A DNA stretch of 64,000 nt from Symbiodinium natans. Its lineage: Eukaryota > Sar > Dinophyceae > Suessiales > Symbiodiniaceae. A program made the translations under genes and the position numbers. The stretch is taken from the NCBI GenBank assembly GCA_905221605.1, contig CAJNDS010002349.1, positions 410,673-474,672 of the forward strand, in the 5' to 3' direction. Every line of letters begins with the position of its first letter. Within the stretch, counting starts at the first letter, position 1. Of the stretch, positions 57,169-64,000 are shown piece by piece. Below the pieces are notes generated by a model. The model had not been told where the DNA came from, made no database searches, and saw nothing but the letters and a program-made list of their open reading frames with translations.

Positions 57169-60100
57169 ACACACACACACATATGCACATGCGAACCACA
57201 TGCGAGGCCGATGTCACAGGGCAACGAACGCTCTCGGTCCCTGCACCAGTACTTTCATCTGTATGCAGAAAGCAAGCAAGTGCTGTCCTCACGGTGGAAG
57301 CGGCCGCTGTAGGCCAAAGAGATCATCTCAGTGTGTGCAGGACCTTCCGCAAACCACTTCGTGCTCTGAATAGGCTGTCGGAGGTTAGGGCCTTCGTTCG
57401 CTGATGGGACGGAATGCTCCTGGAGAAAGTGGTAGAAGCCTTCGCCTCTGCGGCAGGCTAAATTTACTAAATGCAAGTTTTGCCGAATGCCAGAACTGAG
57501 CACTGAGGCCCTGGGCCGTGCTTCATGCCTTGGACCCACTGGCCCTTGTAGATAACCTGCCTGACAGGACGCAAGATGACGCAAGATGACGCAAGAAGCA
57601 AGAGCAGTGGTACCCAAGTCCACACTCGGCGACACCTTCTGAATCCTCGGCCCTTCTGAACACTCCAAGGATGCTCGGCGGGGCTCTCTGCGGTTCGACT
57701 CTCTGCTTCCTATTTAACAAAGAGAGAACTCAATTTTACAGAGACTGCTTCTCGCGGGTTTCCATGGCTACTGCCGATCTACAAAAATCCAAGGGACTCT
57801 CTCAGCTTCTCTGGTGGGCATTCCAGGCATTCCAGGGCCAGGCCAGGCAGGAGACTTCAAGAGGATGGGAAAACACACAAGCCGCGCCGAGCTACGGGGC
57901 CCGCCACAAACAATGGCCACTGCTTCCCTGCAGCAGCCGGAAGCCCCGAGAAGAGGCCAGAGTTTCCCGCTTGCAAGGACCACCTGCCGGAAGCAAACAC
58001 GAGCCACACCACTTCCCAGCTGCGGGGCACGCCGAAAGACACCAAATAGAAGCAAGAGCCACGCCGGCAGAGTTTCTTGGCTGCGAGGCCCGCCCTCCGG
58101 AAGGCACAAAAAAGCGCCAGAGTTTCCCCCTTCCCAGGACGGGAGAAAAACAAGAGCCAAACCGGCAGGCCCCGCCCGCCGAAAACAGCAAAAAGGCCCT
58201 CTTCCCGCCCGACTACCTGCAGACACAAAAGAAACAAAAGGAGCCACATAGGTAGCTTCCCGGGTGAGGGAACCGTCTGCCGAAGACTTGACAATCGGGC
58301 CGGATAGGATGCTCCCCCCGACCCAAGTACCTAGCACCCGAAGGGGCACCCCAAGCCTAAGACCCCTTTTCAAGTCCTCGCTTGCAAGCACGGAGTAGTG
58401 ATAACTGAGATAACTGTCCGAGACTGAGGCTGGGACTGCTCGGGGTCCAGCAGCTGGCCTTGGCCATGGTAGGTGTGGTTTTGCCACTGGCCCAGGTATC
58501 GCGTCCCATCGGGCCAGAGCTGGTCCCCTTCACCGTGGCGGTAGACAACCGTTGGCAGCCGTGGGTGATCTGCAACATCTCCGATGTAGTGGAGGATGTG
58601 AAGTGGAGGTGTGAACATCCCGTACTCCTCAATCACCTGCGCCCAAACCTCTCCATCGCTCTTGCTGACCCGGAAGACCAGCGGCAGCTGCACCGGAGGC
58701 TGAGGATGCGCTCGAGGGCTCATTCTCCGAGGGCTCGTTCGAGGGCTCGTTCGAGGGCTTGCGTGAGGGCTCGTTTGAGGCTCTGGCGTCAGGGTCAAGG
58801 GGTTTTGCACGCTTGGCACGCTTGTGGGCACGCCAGACTCTGGCGCGCTTGGTACAGCCTGCGGGTCCGAAAGGCCCTCCGAAGCGCCCTCCGGGTGCTC
58901 TGGGTTTTCCATCCGGGGAGACGGCGTGGCATTGCTTGAGGTTGGCGTACTCGACAGGCCATGAAGGGTCAGCAAACATTCGTCATCTTCGCGCCCACGT
59001 AGCCCACGGGAGACCTCAATACGATCAAGGAACACAAACGGAATACGGTACTCGAAGGCATCGCCATGATCTCGTGACACTGGCTCAGACCAGGCAAGGG
59101 ATCCTTCATCGGCCTTTCGCAGGACATAGGTTATCTGCCGCGAGTTCAGCCGAAGCAAGCAAGGCCTCCAGAAGTTTTTCTCTTCCTCGTCGCCCGAAGG
59201 GCTGGAGACGCTGGAATAGCTGGAGGAATTCGATGAAAGGAAAAGGCTGGCGGCGTGAGCTCCAAGAGGATCCGGGCGCCAGGCACGGCGCCCAGGCTTC
59301 AAGTCAGAAGATGCGATGATATAGTGCAACACCCGGCCTTCTCTGAAGCATCGCGAGTCACAAAAGCGCTTGGTCCCCAAGCAATCATCGGAGAAGATGC
59401 CAGGCACCAGAAGCTTATCTACCTCTTCTTTGAAGGCCCCACGATCTGGATTGCGGGCAAAAAACAGAAGGTCCAGAATCCCGTGCCCCACGAGGCTTCC
59501 AGCTGCAAGCTCTTGGTCCAACCAGGAAAGAACTTGGGATTGCCAGGTGCCCACCAGCTTCGTGCTTTCAAGCGTTTCATTCCTCCAGTACTTCCACTGA
59601 CGAGGTTCAGCCTTGCGAGCATCCACAACATTCGGCGGTGAGGGTTGACTTGTGGCCGCGGGCTTACGAGAGTCCAAGCCCCATGGCAGGAAAAGAGAGA
59701 AGAAGGAATCATGCTGAGAGCAAGACCAGGGTCGGCCAAGGTGGTTGACCACCTGGAGTGTAGCAACCAGCTGGGGAAGTTCCTCTGCACCGACGAGCTG
59801 TGCCCGGGTAATGGCCACAGGAATGACATCCCGCATGCTGTCCTTGCTGCTCTTGTACCTCTCAGACAGGCGGACCTTTGGCTGCGCCTCTTCGTTGGGC
59901 CGCACATCGGTGAGCCCGGGCGGGCACGGCTCAAAGAGTACCAGGAGCTTTCGCAGCCCAGCCACGCGTCGCTGGTTTGTGTTGGGGCCTTCTTGGCTGC
60001 CGTTGCCACCACCACCGACTTCCGGGCTTTGCAGGGCGGATAATTGCAAGCCCAGCAGCCGGACGACCAGCAACAAGGGCGGTGCTTCGTGTCTGTCGAG

Positions 60101-60958
60101 GGCTCTGTCAACTGCCTGGACAATCCCAAAATCAGGATAAGGATAATCTTGAAAGGTGTTTGGTGTCCCCAGGACGATGAGGCTTGGCTGTTGCTGCCAC
60201 TCGCGGCGGAGATAAAGCCCCAACCACCCACGACTCAGTGACCTCCTGGAAGAAATGTGCCAGAAAAGTAACCGTAAGGCCGCCAAACATCTGAGGAGGC
60301 CACGCCAAAGAACAAATAGACTACAGAAGACGTCCATCACTGAAGCAAAGGAAGCAAAGCTGTGAAGGCGTCTTGTCTCTGTCTCGCAGCGTAGGAAGAG
60401 GCCCAAACCCAAGACCAGCTGAAGCCAAGGCATCGTGTAATTCGTGTAATCGCCCCAGGGAAGGGCAGGAAGAACATGTGGCTCTCGTCGGCCGCCCGTG
60501 ACTTCCTGGGCAAAGGACGCTGGAAAGAAAACTGCGCTTCCAGAACTTCCGCTTGCACATCGAAGGCGAAGGAGCACGGAGACCAGCGGCCAGAGCAGCA
60601 GAGCCAAGGCACCCAAAGCACCGGAAGCACCGGAAGCACCGGAAGCACCGGAAGCACCGGCTGGGTGCAACAACGCCACGGCCAGCACGCCAAGAAGCCG
60701 GTCCACCGAGTCCAGCTGCAAGGCCCAGGCAGGCATCTCTGGCACGTTGGACGTGCTCTGCGCAGCCGGGCAGCCGCGGCACTTGGCGCAGCTACCAAAG
60801 CTCGGGAACAAGGGCAGCCAGCGTTCCGCCACGGGCAGTGCCACGTTCTCAGCCTGAACTGCGAAGCCAAAAGGGGGCAGCCAGCGCGCCATCATCTCCA
60901 GGTGTTTCAACGGCAGGTAAACTGTCACTAGGCTCTCCCGAACCTCACGAGATCTCAC
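55102..60958 (-). CDS. Membrane protein with C-terminal MORN repeats
   Basis: An 862-codon minus frame (60958-58370) begins with hydrophobic segments (GALALLLWPLVSVLL, WLQLVLGLGLFL, VMDVFCSLFVLWRGLLRCL). A soluble region and a segment with YRIPFVFLDRIEV that resembles PH-like folds follow, then a Ser/Pro-rich linker and a MORN repeat (DGTRYLGQWQNHTYHGQGQL, about 58455-58530). Further MORN-like exons lie downstream on the same strand: about 57270-57307 (SGRFHRED), 56814-56844 (TRYEGQFSG), 56119-56164 (VWYADGTRYHG) and 55102-55134 (GVVYEGEFSQP), with splice dinucleotides at each end. The joins between these small exons are plausible but not proven. A similar layout (membrane anchor plus MORN) suggests a role at a membrane. 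The function is unknown. Confidence 0.6.
55365..55520. repeat. (CT)n microsatellites
   Basis: CT runs at about 55365-55422 and 55488-55512. Intronic if the MORN gene model holds. Confidence 0.9.
55767..55850. repeat. (CT)n microsatellite
   Basis: CT run broken by CTATCT and TTTCT. Confidence 0.9.
56560..56705 (-). CDS. Candidate exon, unrecognised
   Basis: Follows CGACTCCAG at about 56705. Reads LKGDVREPRSLILVDERDRV and QLEQLLGTAAYYAAEGFRMN. The composition is protein-like. It lies between two MORN exons and could belong to the same gene, but no join was established. Confidence 0.35.
57069..57180. repeat. (CA)n microsatellite
   Basis: Almost pure CA of about 110 bp. Confidence 0.95.
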
Positions 60959-61266
60959 GAGAACAAAACAACTCTTGGACGTGACAAGGTCTTGACTCCT
61001 GGCATGAGGTCAGCACCTGAAGGCGCCGCACACTGTGCTGAACTCGCAGTGGAGGAGGACGGCGAGGTGACTGGCGATGCATTTTGAATCTCCTTTCCCT
61101 CGCTTGCTCCCTTCTCCCTGTCTTCCTTTGGGCCCGGGCCAGGCCCTCGCTGACACGGATTGGGGGCCGACGTGGGATCTCTGGCGGCCTCAGAGGTGCA
61201 GACGGTGCAGCACAGCACCGCCGAGCGGGTGTCCTCTCCAGAGAAACGAGAAGACTTGATTCGCAT
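60955..61266 (-). CDS. Possible 5' exon with Cys pairs and Ser-rich stretch
   Basis: A minus frame of 103 codons directly before the large membrane-protein ORF. It reads AVLCCTVCTSEAARDPTSAP with a later Ser/Thr-rich run. It could be an upstream exon of the same gene. No join was established. Confidence 0.3.
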   Translation of the reverse strand: MRIKSSRFSGEDTRSAVLCCTVCTSEAARDPTSAPNPCQRGPGPGPKEDREKGASEGKEIQNASPVTSPSSSTASSAQCAAPSGADLMPGVKTLSRPRVVLFS

Positions 61267-61787
61267 TGTAAATGCTGACTATTGTGCTCCTTCTTGATCA
61301 TTACTTCCATTCCAGAACTTTTTTTCTCTGCTCTTCTCGCAATGCCTGGACCCTCCGAGGATGTTGGGGGGAAGCCCCCAGCAGGGGCTCGAGCTTAAAA
61401 TACCTCCGGGTGATTCTTGCTCTGCTGTCACCTGTCACCCAGTACAGAGTGAAAGAGTGAAAGAGAGACTCCGGCGGTACTACGAAAGGCTCCCCTGTCT
61501 CGTCGTGGTTCCGCCTCATCGCCTCTTTGCCCCAGTTGTTGTGAAGGGTTTTCCGCTCACTGTGCGCGTGTCTTCGGCAAGCACGTGCAGAGATGCTGTT
61601 AGCAACTCCTGGCATCTGCTAGCGGGGTCGGTCTGACTGTCAGATGTTCTGAGCTGCTGACGCTCCTGGGTTGGGGTTCTCCCCAGGGCCACGTACCTGA
61701 GGCGCAGGACAGCGATAGGACTCCGAGTGACGGCTTGCTCAGTCTAGTGTTCTAGAGATGTGAGATGTCTGAGTCTGGGTTGCTCAC

Positions 61788-61985
61788 ATGAAAGCGGATG
61801 ACTCCAAAGGCTGCATCCAGGAAGTCAGGCACCAATTCCTGCACTCTGCACTCTGCACACTCTGCACACTCTGCACACTCTGCACACTCTGCACACTCTG
61901 ACTCCATTGCGTTTGCCACTGCTGGTGCCTCATCATAAAAGGGCATGTCGTCGGAGTCCAGGAGGTCCTCGTGCAGGAACCTCGG
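61788..61985 (-). CDS. Exon with (ECA)n repeat, unrecognised protein
   Basis: Follows GGAGTTCAG and ends at a consensus donor (CAT before GTGAGC). Exactly 66 codons: FLHEDLLDSDDMPFYDEAPA, six Glu-Cys(-Ala) repeats from a 9-bp tandem (61845-61900), then RVQELVPDFLDAAFGVIRFH. The acidic flank and repeated Cys could bind metal, but that is a guess. No family is recognised. It is probably an upstream exon of the membrane/MORN gene or the last exon of a neighbour. Confidence 0.5.
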
Positions 61986-62164
61986 CTGAACTCCCAATGA
62001 ACTCCCAACTCTTGTGGTTCCAGCTGCCCCATCTCCACACGAGAAACGCGAGAATCTCGTGCGAGCCAAGTCCATCAACCTGACAGGACAGCAAACATCT
62101 CACGCAGGGCTTCCTGCGATGTTGCGCACATGACAACGACAGAAGAAAAGAGGCCACCAAGAGA

Positions 62165-62905
62165 GAGAGAGAGAGCAGTCAGAGAGAGCAGTCAGAGAGA
62201 GCAGTCTGAATGAGCTCCCATTCAGCCTGCTGCTGCCAGGGCCGCTCCGCCAACTCCTCGAGGCGCTGCTCGCCCCTCCTAGCCGTGAAGGAATGCAGAA
62301 GAAAAACCTTGGAGAGAGGAGAAAGAATGTCTGTGTGTGAGAGAGAAAAAAAAACATGAGCAGGAGACAAAGAGAGAAAGAGAGGGCGAGAGAGAGCGAG
62401 AGAGAGCGAAAGAGAGCGAGAGAGAGAGAGAGAGGGGGAGGGAGCGAAGGAGCGAGAGGGGGAGAGAGAGGGAGAGAGAGAGAGAGAGAGGCCGAGAGAG
62501 AGAGAGAGAGAGCGCCAGAGAAGATGAGACCCGGACAAGCGAGTTCCTGAGGGGTCGGCTTGGCTTCCCGGGGTGTCCCTGACGGCGCCTGGAAGCTGCG
62601 TCGCTCCAGAACCTCCCCGCGATTTTTTTGACGCGCTCCTTTTTCTCTCCTTTCTCTTTGCTTTTCTTCTCTTCTCTCTCTCTTCTCCCTCTCTTCTCTC
62701 TCTCTTCTCTCTCTCTTCTCTCTCTCTTCTCTCTCTCTTCTCTCTCTCTTCTCTCTCTCTTCTCTCTCTCTTCTCTCTCTCCTCTCCCTTGTCTCCTCTC
62801 TCTCTCTCCTCTCTCTCCTCTCTCTCTTCTCTCTCTTTTCTCTCTTCTCTCTCTTCTCTCTCTTCTCTCTCTTCTCTCTCTTCTCTCTCTCTCTATCTCT
62901 CTGAT
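62165..62905. repeat. (GA)n tract followed by inverted (CT)n tract
   Basis: Bases 62335-62520 are GAGA-rich on the plus strand and 62650-62905 are TCTTCTCTC-rich with a 10-12-bp period. About 130 bp of ordinary sequence lies between. The two arms are broadly complementary. Confidence 0.9.
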
Positions 62906-62909
62906 CTGA

Positions 62910-63340
62910 TTTGGGCAGGTTTTGGGGGAGCGCTTCGTTGAGGCCCCGGGCTGCCAGGGCCATCTCCCGCAGGACCGCGTGCTGCAGCTCCTGTCGTTGG
63001 AGAGAGCGCTTGTCAAAGGGCGCTCCAAAGGTTCGCCTCCGCTTTTCGGCCACATCATTCCTCTTGGACACGCCGGTCCTGCGCATACCACCTCAGCTGC
63101 CGCAGTTCCTGCCGACACATATCCAGGTTCCAACGGCCACCACGAACACTTTGCATGCACTTTTTTGAGCTTGCGAGCACTAGCACCGGGCCCACCTCCC
63201 GCGCTGCCGATGCCGCCTGGCCGTGTGCAACAGTGACCACAGTGTCACAGGGCCCGATTGCCATGCCGACGCAGCCTCCGACTCCACCAGCCATTCCGAC
63301 AACCAGTCATTGATCTGCTGCCGCTCCAACTCTTGAATAC
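62910..63340 (-). CDS. Candidate exons of an unrecognised helical protein
   Basis: Segment about 63200-63334 follows CCTGCTAG and reads QELERQQINDWLSEWLVESE and SGPVTLWSLLHTARRHR. Segment about 62915-63066 reads TFGAPFDKRSLQRQELQHAV and LREMALAARGLNEALPQNLP. Both are amphipathic and coding-like, in one direction with the other local genes. No family is recognised. Confidence 0.4.
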
Positions 63341-63642
63341 CTAGCAGGACATGCAAGAGCAAAAAACATCAAGCCAAAACGTGGAGGAAGACTTCAAGAC
63401 TCTTGCCTCTCTTTCGCTCGCTCTCACTCTCTCTCTCTCTCTCTCTTCATCTCTCGCTCGCTTTGAGAACAGGTCCTGTTGGAGAGGGTACCCACGGAGC
63501 CAGGACCTTCGTGGATTTTGGAGGTGTGGCAGTCTACTCGCTCCACTTTCTATCCAAGGGCCGTGCCCCCGTGGCCTTGCGGTAGGGTTCCCGCGTGCCT
63601 GAAATAGCAAAAAGGTGGGGAATCATCAGCAGCCCCGTGTAC

Positions 63643-63734
63643 CTTTTGCGGGCCCAGCCGGTGAGGCTGCATCCGGGGAAACGGCCTTCCTCGGTCAAAC
63701 AAACTTGTCTCCTCTCCAATGTCCAACGGGCGGA
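63643..63734 (-). CDS. Candidate exon, unrecognised
   Basis: Follows TTCCCTCAG and ends before GTACAC. One frame reads RRQVCLTEEGRFPGCSLTGW; a second frame (LDIGEETSLFDRGRPFPRMQ) is equally open, so phase is undecided. Confidence 0.35.
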
Positions 63735-63880
63735 CTGAGGGAAGGTCAGGAGTGCGTAGCCAAGGTCGCCAGGGAAATTGGTAGACACAGTACCTCAGCA
63801 TGCCAAAACACTGAGGGGAAGCTGCGGCAGCATTCGGTGGGTCACTGGTAGAGATCCCGCAATGGGTGGCCTGTAAAACA

Positions 63881-64000
63881 AGCACACGCACACGCACACG
63901 CACACGCACACGCACACGCACACGCACAAGCACACGCACATGCACACCCACACCCATACACACACACACACACACACACGCACACACGCACACGCACACA
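63881..64000. repeat. (CGCACA)n / (CA)n microsatellite at window end
   Basis: CACACG units, then CA, running off the right edge. Confidence 0.95.

Noticed and set aside
62100-63086. 328-codon minus ORF rich in REKREKR
   Set aside because: Mostly translation of the CT/GA satellite. Only the first about 50 residues look coding, and these are listed as a candidate exon.

Overview
This window looks like nuclear DNA of a dinoflagellate, most likely of the Symbiodiniaceae. I base that on four things seen together. (1) Host genes are cut into many small exons (about 30-100 bp), and the introns often begin with GC or GA instead of GT and end in AG, usually followed by G. (2) Every host gene I could reconstruct lies on the minus strand, which fits the unidirectional gene arrays known from these algae. 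(3) A Ty1/copia-type element carries the Lys-Gly-rich gag tail typical of dinoflagellate copia elements. (4) Microsatellites, minisatellites, G/C homopolymers and palindromic repeats fill introns and intergenic DNA. No bacterial-type operon, rRNA gene or intact tRNA gene was seen.

Layout, left to right. 1-1.9 kb: 3' part of a protein kinase gene (minus), cut by the window edge, with DFS in place of DFG. 4.2-8 kb: minus-strand candidate exons (an Arg/Glu-rich protein; a possible BAH-like exon) and a tRNA-derived SINE candidate near 5.65 kb. 8.8-9.6 kb: CA-rich satellites. 9.6-21.6 kb (plus strand): a decayed copia retrotransposon flanked by 96-bp direct repeats that are 93/96 identical, with a second, truncated copia element apparently nested inside. 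22.1-22.5 kb: an AT-rich block holding two large hairpins. 24.5-27 kb: EMC2 (ER membrane protein complex subunit 2), rebuilt exon by exon. 27.2-28.7 kb: a degenerate GAACTT/TTCTAGAA repeat field. 31-32 kb: two short-repeat families, one of them a recurrent 12-bp-arm hairpin. 34.2-35.4 kb: a MORN-repeat gene. 35.8-38.3 kb: an MDR quinone oxidoreductase-like gene whose largest intron holds a 57-bp minisatellite. 38.5-43.5 kb: inverted-repeat (MITE-like) units and G/C-rich tandem arrays. 43.5-46.3 kb: a decayed minus-strand element with a tyrosine-recombinase-like segment between 0.22-kb direct repeats. 47.3-48.5 kb: several minisatellites. 49.3-49.5 kb: possible AAA-ATPase (NVL-like) exons. 51.0 kb: a lone MORN exon. 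51.7-54.7 kb: a mitochondrial carrier of the SLC25A39/40 (Mtm1) type. 55.1-61 kb: a large membrane protein with C-terminal MORN repeats. 61.8-63.7 kb: uncharacterised minus-strand exons around a 750-bp (GA)n/(CT)n region.

Host functions named here (ER membrane protein insertion, a mitochondrial carrier, a redox enzyme, a kinase, MORN proteins) are housekeeping or structural and do not form one pathway. Their clustering reflects directional gene packing. Exon joins were judged by protein-family fit, splice dinucleotides and codon phase. No transcript evidence was available.
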